Assembly (NCBI RefSeq): GCF_040907265.1
Contig: NZ_JBFOHP010000002.1
Location: forward strand, 3,558,501 to 3,622,500
Direction of reading: 5' to 3'
Length of the DNA: 64,000 bases
Source of the DNA: Streptomyces sclerotialus
GTDB lineage: Bacteria > Actinomycetota > Actinomycetes > Streptomycetales > Streptomycetaceae
This document shows positions 56,246 to 63,681 of the stretch, piece after piece. Numbering within the stretch: position 1 is the stretch's first letter; every line of letters starts with the position of its first letter. Position numbers and translations under genes: made by a program. The notes below the pieces were generated by a model, which worked only from the letters and a program-made list of their open reading frames with translations, was not told the origin of the DNA and did not search any database.

Positions 56246-56721
56246 TGGGCCGATGCCCTGACCGCCGGCTTCCGGTGGCGGTCGTCGTTGGTCGACTCGG
56301 GCCGTCCGGGGCCGCCTCCGGACGGCCCAGGGACGGCCCACACTGGCTGGCGATCACTGAATTGATGCCAGACGCTGATGGCAACGCCTCCGCCGAGGAG
56401 GCTGGCTGGCCTCGCTTTCTTACGTAAGGCATCGGCCTACTGCTATGTGGTGCCCCCTTCAGCCGCCTGTCCGGCACTGCTCTCTCAGCCATACCGGAAG
56501 TGGCACTGTCGCGTCTGCCCTGACGACGGCTGGGAACAACCACAGATCAAAAACAAGCCCAGCTGCTAGCCCAGTCTCACGCCTAGACCTAACCTCGCTC
56601 ACCAGTCACTTCCTTCACCCGTCACAGCTGTTCAATTTGCACTATGCACGTCGCTTGCTTCCTGTAGGATTCCAGCTCCACATGTGTCACAGGTCACATA
56701 CCGACATCAGAGGGTAGATAC
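56246..56721. other. Island left non-coding region with hairpins and promoter of the ParB-like gene
   Basis: No gene is recognised. Two hairpins lie close to pmt: GACCGCC/GGCGGTC (56260-56283) and an 11-base perfect one, GGGCCGTCCGG/CCGGACGGCCC (56299-56328). Either can end pmt transcription. Composition becomes A/T-richer to the right. A direct repeat GTCACA-g-GTCACA (56686-56698) lies 24 bases before the ParB-like ATG and could be an operator. TAGGAT at about 56675 is a possible -10 box, without a convincing -35. Confidence 0.55.
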
Positions 56722-57798
56722 ATGGCAAACGGCGTTGAGCGCATCGTGAATCTCGATAGCCTACTATTGGATCCGAATAACTATCGATTCCAAGATGATC
56801 CGAGTTTCCAATTCGCGCAGCCCGCACGGTTCCACGAACCCATGGTGCAGCGCAAAGCCTTCGAACGCATCCGCGGGGAAGGCATAAACGACCTAAAGGC
56901 TTCGATCAAGCACAACGGGTTCCTCACTTTCGAGCGCATCATAGTTCGTCCCTATGAACGCCCGGGGCTTTTTGTTGTAATTGAGGGCAATAGGCGAGTA
57001 GCCGCACTTCGGTCACTAAAGCAGGACCATGAAGCGGGAATCGAGGTCCCAGAAAGCGTAGTAGCTGTCTTCAACGAGCTCCCCGTCGCATGCGTCGAGA
57101 GCGATGATGGTGCTCTTCATCTCTCCCTGATGGGAATTCGGCATGTTAGCGGAGTGCGCCAATGGGGCTCATACCAGAGTTCTAAATTGGTATCTGAGCT
57201 ACACGATGAGCATGATTTGGAGTTTTCAGAGATTGGTGCACGCCTGGGGATGTCCACCCGGGAAGTGACTCGCCGCTATCGCGCGTTCAAGGCGTTGCGC
57301 CAAATGGAGGAAGATGAGGAGTTCGCGGAATACTGCGAACGACGAATGTATCCCATGTTTCACGAGGCAGTTTCTCAGCCCCTGATTCGCCAATGGCTCC
57401 AGTGGGATGAAGGATCCTCGGAATTCAAAGACGAGACGAATCTTCGCCACTTCTACGAACTGATCGCCTCCACTCAAAATGATGAAGGCATAGAAACTCG
57501 GGCAAAGATCACAACAGCCAACGAGGTGCGCGAACTCAAGACAATCATCGTCTCCCCAGAAGCCCGTATGGTTCTGTCCGACCCTTCACGCAGCTTCACT
57601 GAGGCCCTCGCTGTAGCCAGGGCAGAAGAACTGCAGCACGCCTGGACTACGCAAGTTGCCGAGGCGAATAAGGCGCTACTCGGCATCCCAGCCTTGGAGC
57701 TCAGGAAACTGGAACCTGAGCATGTGAGCATTCTAGAGACACTGAGTCAGACGCTACAGGACGTTATCGACACGTACCGTCGACTCAAAGACTCGTAA
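56722..57798 (+). CDS. ParB/Srx-fold nuclease-like protein with HTH
   Basis: This 358-residue protein starts at an ATG with GAGGG 8 bases upstream. Residues about 11-95 form a ParB N-terminal domain: LDSLLLDPNNYRF, INDLKASIKHNGF and the nucleotide-site motif VIEGNRRVAALRSL (GNRR at 89-92). MGIRHVSGVRQWGSYQSSKLV (137-157) matches the third ParB box. An HTH follows (EFSEIGARLGMSTREVTRRYRAFKAL, 168-192), then a helical C-terminus of unknown type. There is no ParA, and the gene is not near the chromosome origin. GC content is far below the neighbours. The stop overlaps the next start (TAATG), so it works with the Mrr-like protein. DNA sensing or nicking are possible roles. Confidence 0.8.
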   Translation: MANGVERIVNLDSLLLDPNNYRFQDDPSFQFAQPARFHEPMVQRKAFERIRGEGINDLKASIKHNGFLTFERIIVRPYERPGLFVVIEGNRRVAALRSLKQDHEAGIEVPESVVAVFNELPVACVESDDGALHLSLMGIRHVSGVRQWGSYQSSKLVSELHDEHDLEFSEIGARLGMSTREVTRRYRAFKALRQMEEDEEFAEYCERRMYPMFHEAVSQPLIRQWLQWDEGSSEFKDETNLRHFYELIASTQNDEGIETRAKITTANEVRELKTIIVSPEARMVLSDPSRSFTEALAVARAEELQHAWTTQVAEANKALLGIPALELRKLEPEHVSILETLSQTLQDVIDTYRRLKDS

Positions 57799-58691
57799 TG
57801 GCTAGACCGAGACTGAACATCGTCACCGATCGGATAATAGAATCTGTTGGCGTAGATGATCCGCCTCGCTCTATTATCGAGTTATTGAAGGAGGCATACC
57901 AGCATCTTTCCGTGCCTGCACTCGAGTCTCAGATGTGGGCTGAGGAAGTAGCAGACAGAGCCCTTCAACAACTCGTCCGCCTGGCAAATCAGCTATTAGA
58001 AGACGGACGCAGTACCCTCTTCGCTTTCAACTCCTCCGACGCACGCTATGTACAAGGCGCCTGCTTCGTCGAGATCGGCGTGGATGATGAGGATGCAGCA
58101 GAGCAAAAGCGTAGACGCAGCGCTGCTCATCGAATGAGCTCCGCCATTGGACGACTCGAACCAGCAGAATTTGAGAAGCTGTGCGTCATCGCCCTGGAAA
58201 GCATGGGTGCCTATGACATCAAGCTCACGCCATACCGCGCCGACCAAGGCATAGATTTCTACGGCCGCTTGAGGCTGGGTAGCGCACTTGCCGATATTGC
58301 TGGCTACCCGCCTGTACTCAGTAAATTCTGCGTCTGGGTGGTAGGCCAAGCAAAGCATTTCGAGGCAACTCAGGTAGCAACTTTCGACCTACGTGAACTC
58401 GTAGGATCCATCCAATTGGCACGCAGCGGCGAGTATGGCTTCTCCGGAGACAGGTATCCCGACATGAAGATAAGGTCATGCGATCCAGTATTCACCATCT
58501 TCATGACTAGCGGGACGATAAGCAGGGACGCTTGGTCGCTATGCAGAAACAGTGGCGTAATAGCGATTGACGGAGATTCCTTTTCGCACATTTTGGCGCA
58601 ATCGGATATGAAATTGAGTACAGCGAACGGACAGACAGTTGATGAGCTGAAAAAGTTTATCGAATCTTCGCAACTTTCCAGGAAGCAGTAG
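57798..58691 (+). CDS. Mrr-like (PD-D/ExK, QxK) restriction endonuclease
   Basis: A 297-residue protein overlapping the ParB-like gene by one base. Residues about 118-215 form an Mrr-type catalytic domain: LEPAEFEKLCVIALESMG (helix with Glu), DQGIDFYG (catalytic Asp153 region), then VVGQAKHF (Gln184-x-Lys186) and LRELVGSIQLARSG. The C-terminal FIMTSGT-like strand (FTIFMTSGTISRDA) and VIAIDGDSF also fit. Residues 1-115 are helical and unfamiliar, perhaps a recognition or regulatory domain. Leu29 and Leu67 are TTA, rare in Streptomyces and dependent on bldA tRNA. Mrr enzymes cut modified DNA; here specificity is unknown. Confidence 0.8.
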   Translation: MARPRLNIVTDRIIESVGVDDPPRSIIELLKEAYQHLSVPALESQMWAEEVADRALQQLVRLANQLLEDGRSTLFAFNSSDARYVQGACFVEIGVDDEDAAEQKRRRSAAHRMSSAIGRLEPAEFEKLCVIALESMGAYDIKLTPYRADQGIDFYGRLRLGSALADIAGYPPVLSKFCVWVVGQAKHFEATQVATFDLRELVGSIQLARSGEYGFSGDRYPDMKIRSCDPVFTIFMTSGTISRDAWSLCRNSGVIAIDGDSFSHILAQSDMKLSTANGQTVDELKKFIESSQLSRKQ

Positions 58692-59218
58692 TGCCTTCTT
58701 TTGGACTACGAACGCTAGGTCGGTGGGACGGGCTTGGCCGGTAGCCTGCCTGGTTCGGGCGCGAGCATATCCAAGCGGCCGTACGCTGGTTGGCAGTTCG
58801 GGCCGATTTCGTATCTGCCTGCAAATAGCACGCGCGGCCCCGGGCTTGCTCGGCTCGGGACCCGAAGCGTCGGAAAGGTGGCTAGAGCCGTAGAGCCTAC
58901 CGCCCCAGCCACAGCCGATATCGTCCGGACCTCAGTGGTCGGCGTTTCCGCTGCCTCGTGTGTGCGGGCGGACCATCGAGCTGGAGCGGAGGCAGAAGGG
59001 GCAACGCGGCTAGGTGCCGAACCGCGCGCAGCAAGCGGCAGCGAGCCACCTACAGGACACGCACACAGGTGTTACTCAGCCATTGCTTAATCCGCACCTA
59101 CAAGGTGAGGAAGCGAGAACTTGGCCCTGCACCGGGCCGAATCTCCGCGAATACGCTGGTAAGCGCCAGTCCGCCAACCGGGAGAGTGCTCTGCGGATGG
59201 GACCAAAGTCGACAGGGT
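58692..59218. other. Degenerate, apparently non-coding stretch of the island
   Basis: Open frames of 65 to 118 codons exist on both strands but have mixed third-position composition, no ribosome site and no motif I recognise. GC rises again relative to the Mrr-like gene. The region may hold decayed genes, possibly including the missing integrase, but I cannot identify any remnant. Confidence 0.45.
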
Positions 59219-59405
59219 TTACTCGACGATTCGGAGTGGATCACGTCGGGGAAGCTGCAGCCAGGAGACAAGCTGCCCTCCGAGCGCTCGTTGAGCGGGG
59301 ACCTGGAGATCGGGCGTACGGCCCTGCGGCAGGTGCTGGCGCGGCTCGCTTCGGAGAGGTTGATCCGGGCCTACGGGCGGAGCGCGTACCGGGTGGCCGG
59401 CGGAG
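59219..59405 (+). pseudogene. GntR-family winged-helix fragment
   Basis: The reading (D)WITSGKLQPGDKLPSERSLSGDLEIGRTALRQVLARLASERLIRAYGRSAYRV is shared by GntR HTH domains: I report it here as ITSGKLQPGDKLPSERSL, then GRTALRQVLARLASE. The first helix and the start codon are missing, and the frame continues only into the disrupted NUDIX sequence. It is a truncated remnant of a GntR-type gene. Confidence 0.65.
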
Positions 59406-59561
59406 TCACCACAGAGTCCCCGAAGGGCTGGAGCCGTGGAAGATCCATGGGAAGCAAATTCTCTACGACAACCGTTGGGTGAAGCTCGACCTGGTCGACG
59501 TTGAACCGCCCGGCGTGGAGCGAGTTCGAGCACCACGTCGTGAAAGCTTCACCATGTCGCT
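59406..59561 (+). pseudogene. Frame-disrupted N-terminal part of the NUDIX gene
   Basis: The expected NUDIX N-terminus is readable only across three frames: VTTESPKG, then EPWKIHGKQILYDNRWVKL...VEPPGVER, then FEHHVVK, then LHHVAVSAVLHG. The breaks lie near 59427 (one base missing in GGGCTGG), 59521-59524 (extra base in CGAG) and 59546 (extra G). The three lesions argue for decay rather than one sequencing error. Confidence 0.7.
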
Positions 59562-59951
59562 GTGTCGGCCGTGCTGCACGGCGAGGACCGCGTGCTGATG
59601 CTCTGGCGGTACCGCTTCGTCCCACAGCGATGGGGCTGGGAACTCCCCGGCGGGATCGTTGATGCCGGTGAAGACCCGCACGCGACGGCGCTTCGCGAGG
59701 TCGAGGAAGAGACCGGCTGGCGGCCGGAGCGGCTGGAGCACGTGGTCACGTACCAGCCGATGGTGGGTATGGTCGACTCTCCCCACGAGATCTACGTGGG
59801 GCGGGGCGCTCGCCGTGTCGGTAAGCCGACGGACCTCGAAGAAGCCGACCACGGCGTCTGGGTGCCGCTGGCTGACGCACCGGGGCTCATGGCCAAGGGG
59901 CAGTTGATGGGATCGGGCACGCTCGTAGCCCTGTTCCACATCCTGGCCTAG
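59562..59951 (+). CDS. NUDIX hydrolase (C-terminal part of a disrupted gene)
   Basis: From a GTG at 59562 an uninterrupted 129-residue frame encodes most of a NUDIX fold, including the Nudix box GGIVDAGEDPHATALREVEEETGW with all catalytic Glu. The part upstream (ADP-ribose-pyrophosphatase-like N-terminal strands) is present but out of frame. No good ribosome site precedes the GTG, so a functional short protein is doubtful. Substrate, if active, might be a nucleotide sugar. The GC content is like the host's, unlike the ParB/Mrr pair. Confidence 0.7.
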   Translation: MSAVLHGEDRVLMLWRYRFVPQRWGWELPGGIVDAGEDPHATALREVEEETGWRPERLEHVVTYQPMVGMVDSPHEIYVGRGARRVGKPTDLEEADHGVWVPLADAPGLMAKGQLMGSGTLVALFHILA

Positions 59952-59956
59952 CGGGC

Positions 59957-60039
59957 CTACTTCTACCCGGTCTACACGGGCCTTCCGATCCCCAAGTCGG
60001 CATGGCAGGGGCGGATGTGGCTGGACACGTGGGTGTAGC
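59957..60039 (+). repeat. Right attachment-type repeat (attR)
   Basis: This is the perfect 83-base copy of the pmt 3' end at 56163-56245, lying 6 bases after the NUDIX stop. It has no start codon and encodes no protein. It is probably the original chromosomal end of pmt displaced by insertion. Confidence 0.9.
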
Positions 60040-60232
60040 GGTCAGCGTCCAGTGGGGGGCGGCGCAGCTGTCGTAGGGCGGGTGGGCGTCTGCCATGAGC
60101 CACGGGTACGTCGGGGAGGGGCGTCCGGAGGGGGGTTCCTGAGAGGCGGTTGCGACGCCTCTGATCACCGTGCCTTGCTGGGAGCAATCGTGAGAGGAAC
60201 ACCTCACCGAGGCGCAGGGGACGGGGGATTCC

Positions 60233-60703
60233 GTGGATTCACCGAAGCGGAAGAGGCCGAGGAGGGCCGTCGCTTCCTTGGCTGCCGCATGGATCGTGAC
60301 GGTGTCGGTGACAGGGTGCGCGCACCGTCCCGAGGGAGACGTCGTCGTGCCGCCCGGTTGGCCGCAGGGCGGTGGGGAGACGGATGTGCCGCCGGTCCAG
60401 CGGCCCGGGCCCGGCACGCACACCGGGTCGGGGGAAGCGGGTGAGCCGGATGTCCGTTCCCGGTCGCCGGTGACTCCGTCGTCGGTGCCTTCCGCTTCCT
60501 CGCCGGTGCGGTCTTCCGCGTCCTTCTCTCCCTCTCCGCCCCTGCTGAAGGGCCCTCCCGCACGGGGACCGGGAGAGCCGCCGGGGAGCGACCCGAGCCT
60601 GGGGATCGTTCCTCCCGTCGCGTCCACTCCCGCCGTGGATCCCTCCTGCGACGGTCCTTCTCCGTCGGCGGCCTCGTGCCCGGCGGGCACGTTCGGTGAA
60701 TAG
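60233..60703 (+). CDS. Pro/Ser-rich lipoprotein
   Basis: This 156-residue protein starts at a GTG. It has a basic start (MDSPKRKRPRR), a hydrophobic stretch and a lipobox (SVTGC). The mature part is low complexity, rich in Pro, Ser and Gly, with two Cys near the end (DPSCDGPSPSAASCPAG) that could pair. No domain is recognised. Its stop overlaps the next gene by 8 bases, so the two are coupled. The gap from the island repeat (60040-60232) holds no other feature. Confidence 0.65.
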   Translation: MDSPKRKRPRRAVASLAAAWIVTVSVTGCAHRPEGDVVVPPGWPQGGGETDVPPVQRPGPGTHTGSGEAGEPDVRSRSPVTPSSVPSASSPVRSSASFSPSPPLLKGPPARGPGEPPGSDPSLGIVPPVASTPAVDPSCDGPSPSAASCPAGTFGE

Positions 60704-61589
60704 CCGGATCGCGTCGGGAGGGACGGGAAGAAGGACGCGCAGGGACATCCCGCCGCCCGCCCCCGGCCCGTCCGGCCGCGGTGTCGAGATCGCGAACACC
60801 GCACTGGGCGCCAGTTCGTGCGTGCTCGCGCTGATGCTCTACGCGGGGCTCATGCACAACGCCTCGTATTACGGCTATTTCCACATCGACACGTTCGCCG
60901 TCGGATTCGACGCGCTGGAATTGGCCGTGACGAGCCTGCGGCTGATCACCCTGCCTGTACTCACCACGCTCGCTCTCGTCGCCTTTCTTCCCCGGCTGCC
61001 GGAGTTCCTGGCGGCACTGGGCATCCCCGCGACCGTGGTGGGGAGTTTGCGGCGCGTCGGTCATGCCGTCGTCGCAGGACACCTCTTCTTCGTCGCTCTC
61101 GGAATTCTTCTGCTGTTCCTCTGGCGCCCTCTCCAGCCGTATTCGTGGATCGCCCCGTTGACGGTGACGTGCGGATTGCTCATGGGGCAGGCCCGGGCGG
61201 CGCATTCCGTACGGCACCGCGCCGTCTCCTTCGCCGTCGCGGGGATCTTCACGATGTGGCTGATCGCGCTGGCGGCCGGGCGGATGGGACAGGCGGACGC
61301 GGAGCGGGACGCTGCCGGTGTGGCCCGGCGGGTGCCCGTGGTGGTGTTCAGTACCGAGCTGCTGAGCATGACCGGGCCGCCCGGTCTGGACGCGCCGGCG
61401 GATCTCGGGAAGGGCAAGCACTTCCGGTACCGCTACACCGGGTTGCGGCTGCTCGTGGAACGACGTGACCGGTACTACCTGATCCCCATGGGCTTCGACC
61501 GCGACACCGATCCGACCTACGTGCTCAAGGACGATGACTCGGTGCGCATCGAACTGCACCCCGGAGTCTCGGGAGGCGGGGCAACGTAA
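60696..61589 (+). CDS. Polytopic membrane protein, unknown function
   Basis: The GTG at 60696 gives 297 residues. Four to five membrane helices (about residues 30-55, 72-100, 120-142, 147-165 and 175-195) are followed by a C-terminal soluble domain of about 90 residues (VVVFSTELLSMTG; FRYRYTGLRLLVERRDRYYLIP). It overlaps the lipoprotein gene. The arrangement resembles uncharacterised actinobacterial envelope proteins; I do not recognise the family. Confidence 0.75.
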   Translation: MNSRIASGGTGRRTRRDIPPPAPGPSGRGVEIANTALGASSCVLALMLYAGLMHNASYYGYFHIDTFAVGFDALELAVTSLRLITLPVLTTLALVAFLPRLPEFLAALGIPATVVGSLRRVGHAVVAGHLFFVALGILLLFLWRPLQPYSWIAPLTVTCGLLMGQARAAHSVRHRAVSFAVAGIFTMWLIALAAGRMGQADAERDAAGVARRVPVVVFSTELLSMTGPPGLDAPADLGKGKHFRYRYTGLRLLVERRDRYYLIPMGFDRDTDPTYVLKDDDSVRIELHPGVSGGGAT

Positions 61590-61905
61590 CAGGTCAGGGT
61601 GGCGCCGGGCCATGTGAGGGAGTTCATCCGCCGCCGGTGCGTGTACGGAGGGCTACCGGGCCCCGCGAGCACGGGGCGGGGGCGAGTCCTGCTGGACCGC
61701 CGGGTGGGGCCGGTGCGGGGGCGGAAGCGCCGGGGCCGGATGTGACTTTTTCGTGACCGGCGCATCGACCGAGCGTCACCGTACCGATGCGGTAACGAGA
61801 TGCGCGAAGGTCACTCCAATACCGCGTGTCCCATAGAGTGCGCTGCACGTTCTTGTGTCGTGTCCCAAGGACGGTCAACGCTTCTTCGGGAGGGGAACGT
61901 AAGTC
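61590..61905. other. 316-bp leader of the penicillin-binding protein gene
   Basis: No gene is seen. An inverted repeat CGCATCG (61761-61767)/CGATGCG (61785-61791) lies about 115 bases before the ATG and may be an operator or leader hairpin. The last 20 bases carry a strong ribosome site, GGGAGGGG. Confidence 0.45.
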
Positions 61906-63564
61906 ATGCGCCGCGAGGTGAGGTACGGGCTGATCGGCGGGGCGATCGCCCTGGTCGCGGGAGGCGTCGGCGGATACACCCTGATGGGAAGTTCCGGTGA
62001 CGAGGCCCCGCAGCAGGAAGTCATGGCGGCGGACGGCAAGCCGGGCGACGGCAAGGCGCCGGTGAAGACCGGGCCGCTGTCCGCGCAGGAGGTGAAGACC
62101 GCCGCCACCGGCTTCCTGGACGCCTGGCAGTCGGGCGACGTGGCCGAGGCCGCGAAGCTCACCGACGACGCCGAGGCGGCCGGCACCGCGCTGACCGGGG
62201 TGGCCGAGCAGGCCCACTTCGAGAAGTTGACGCTCACCCCGGGCACCCGTAAGGGCGACAAGGTGTCGTACCAGGTGTCCGGCCAGGTCAGCTACAAGGG
62301 ACAGCGTGCCGCCGTCTCCTACAGCACCTCCCTCACCGTCGAGCGGGACAAGCGCAGCGGCGAGCCGGTGGTCGACTGGCAGCCCACGATCGTGCACCCG
62401 GGGATGAGCGAGGGTGACACGCTGCGGACGGGCGAGGGCGAGGCGCCGCCCATCAAGGCCGTGGACCGCAACGGCAAGGAGATCACCAAGGAGACCAACC
62501 CGGAGCTGGCGGGCATCCTGGCCAGCCTGCGCGACAAGTACGGCGACAAGGCCGGCGGCACCCCGGGCGTGGAGTTCTTCATCCAGCGCGCCAAGAGCGA
62601 CGACAAGGCCACCCAGAAGCCGGACCAGACCCTGAAGGTCCTCTCCAAGGGCACCCCCGGCACGCTGAAGACCACCCTGGACGCCAAGGTGCAGGCCGCC
62701 GCGCAGAAGGCGGTCGCCTCGAAGAGCAAGGCCTCGGCCGTCGCGGTCAAGCCCAGCACCGGCGAGATCCTGGCCATCGCCAACTCGCCGACGAAGGGCT
62801 TCAACGTCGCCACGCAGGGCTCGCTGGCCCCCGGCTCCACGATGAAGGTCGTCACCGCCTCGATGCTCATCGACAAGGGCATGACCTCGCCGAACAAGAA
62901 GCACCCGTGCGACAAGTACGTGACGTACGGCGGCTGGAAGTTCCAGAACCTCAACAAGACCGAGATCAAGAACGGCACCTTCGCGCAGAGCTTCGCGGCC
63001 TCCTGCAACAACGCCTTCATCTCGCAGGCCGAGAAGCTGAACGACGACGACCTGACCAAGCAGGCCCGGGACGTCTTCGGCCTCGGCCTGACCTGGAACA
63101 CCGGCATCCCCAGCTTCGACGGCAACGTCCCGGTGCAGAGCGACGCGCAGATGGCCGCCTCGCTCATCGGCCAGGGCGGGGTGCGCATGAACCCGCTGAA
63201 CGTCGCCTCCATCGCGGCGACCGTCCAGGCCGGCAGCTTCCACCAGCCGTACATCGTCTCGCCGGACATCGACGACCGGTCGCTGGCCAAGGCCGCCCGG
63301 AACATGAAGCCGGCCACCGCGTCCGCCATGAAGTCCCTGATGAAGCTGACCGCCACGTCCGGTACGGGCGCCAAGGCGATGTCCGGCCTCAGCGGTGACA
63401 TCGGTGCCAAGACCGGTTCGGCCGAGGTCGACAACCAGAAGAAGCCGAACGCCTGGTTCACCGCCTACAACGGCGACCTCGCGGCCGCCGCCGTCGTCCC
63501 CGCCAGCGGCCACGGCGGCGACAACGCGGGCCCCGTCGTCCGCGCCATCCTCAACCAGGGCTGA
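61906..63564 (+). CDS. Class B penicillin-binding protein (transpeptidase)
   Basis: This 552-residue protein has an N-terminal membrane anchor (YGLIGGAIALVAGGVGGYTLMG), an NTF2-like MecA_N-type domain (VKTAATGFLDAWQSGD, about 60-170), a dimerisation region and a transpeptidase domain. Active-site motifs are SxxK in PGSTMK (Ser about 311), SxN in SCNNAF and KTG in AKTGSAE. It crosslinks peptidoglycan and is the target of beta-lactams. It resembles a Streptomyces pair of such genes that follows pmt. It ends with a strong terminator. Confidence 0.95.
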   Translation: MRREVRYGLIGGAIALVAGGVGGYTLMGSSGDEAPQQEVMAADGKPGDGKAPVKTGPLSAQEVKTAATGFLDAWQSGDVAEAAKLTDDAEAAGTALTGVAEQAHFEKLTLTPGTRKGDKVSYQVSGQVSYKGQRAAVSYSTSLTVERDKRSGEPVVDWQPTIVHPGMSEGDTLRTGEGEAPPIKAVDRNGKEITKETNPELAGILASLRDKYGDKAGGTPGVEFFIQRAKSDDKATQKPDQTLKVLSKGTPGTLKTTLDAKVQAAAQKAVASKSKASAVAVKPSTGEILAIANSPTKGFNVATQGSLAPGSTMKVVTASMLIDKGMTSPNKKHPCDKYVTYGGWKFQNLNKTEIKNGTFAQSFAASCNNAFISQAEKLNDDDLTKQARDVFGLGLTWNTGIPSFDGNVPVQSDAQMAASLIGQGGVRMNPLNVASIAATVQAGSFHQPYIVSPDIDDRSLAKAARNMKPATASAMKSLMKLTATSGTGAKAMSGLSGDIGAKTGSAEVDNQKKPNAWFTAYNGDLAAAAVVPASGHGGDNAGPVVRAILNQG

Positions 63565-63604
63565 CGCCGGGCGGCCCGCACGGCCCGTACAACAGCCCTT
63601 CCGG

Positions 63605-63639
63605 AAGGGGGCGGTCCGCATGCCGGACCGCCCCCTTTT
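63605..63639 (+). terminator. Rho-independent terminator after the PBP gene
   Basis: GGGGGCGGTCCG (63607-63618) pairs perfectly with 63624-63635 and is followed by TTTT, a classic intrinsic terminator. Confidence 0.9.
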
Positions 63640-63681
63640 CCCGGTCGCATGGCCCGTACAGCTTTCGCTAGCGTGCGGGCC

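Larger units (their letters stand above)
56163..60039. mobile_element. Genomic island in the 3' end of pmt, bounded by 83-bp repeats
   Basis: Two identical 83-base sequences start at 56163 and 59957, exactly 3,794 bases apart. The first is the end of pmt with its stop; the second is free-standing. This is the pattern left when an integrase inserts an element at a gene's 3' end and the element brings a replacement end. Between them base composition drops sharply (clearly lower GC, mostly 56.7-58.7 kb) and TTA codons appear. Contents are the ParB-like and Mrr-like genes, a degenerate stretch, a GntR fragment and a broken NUDIX gene. I see no integrase or replication gene, so it is either a remnant or mobilised in trans. 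Confidence 0.85.

Noticed and set aside
58715-58912. 65-codon minus-strand open frame in the island
   Set aside because: No ribosome site, mixed third-position composition and no recognisable domain.
58734-59090. 118-codon plus-strand open frame in the island
   Set aside because: Low-complexity translation in a degenerate stretch, no ribosome site; not supported as a gene.
60204-61613. Long minus-strand open frame opposite the lipoprotein and membrane-protein genes
   Set aside because: The plus strand has a signal peptide with lipobox and clear membrane helices; the minus translation is charged low complexity.
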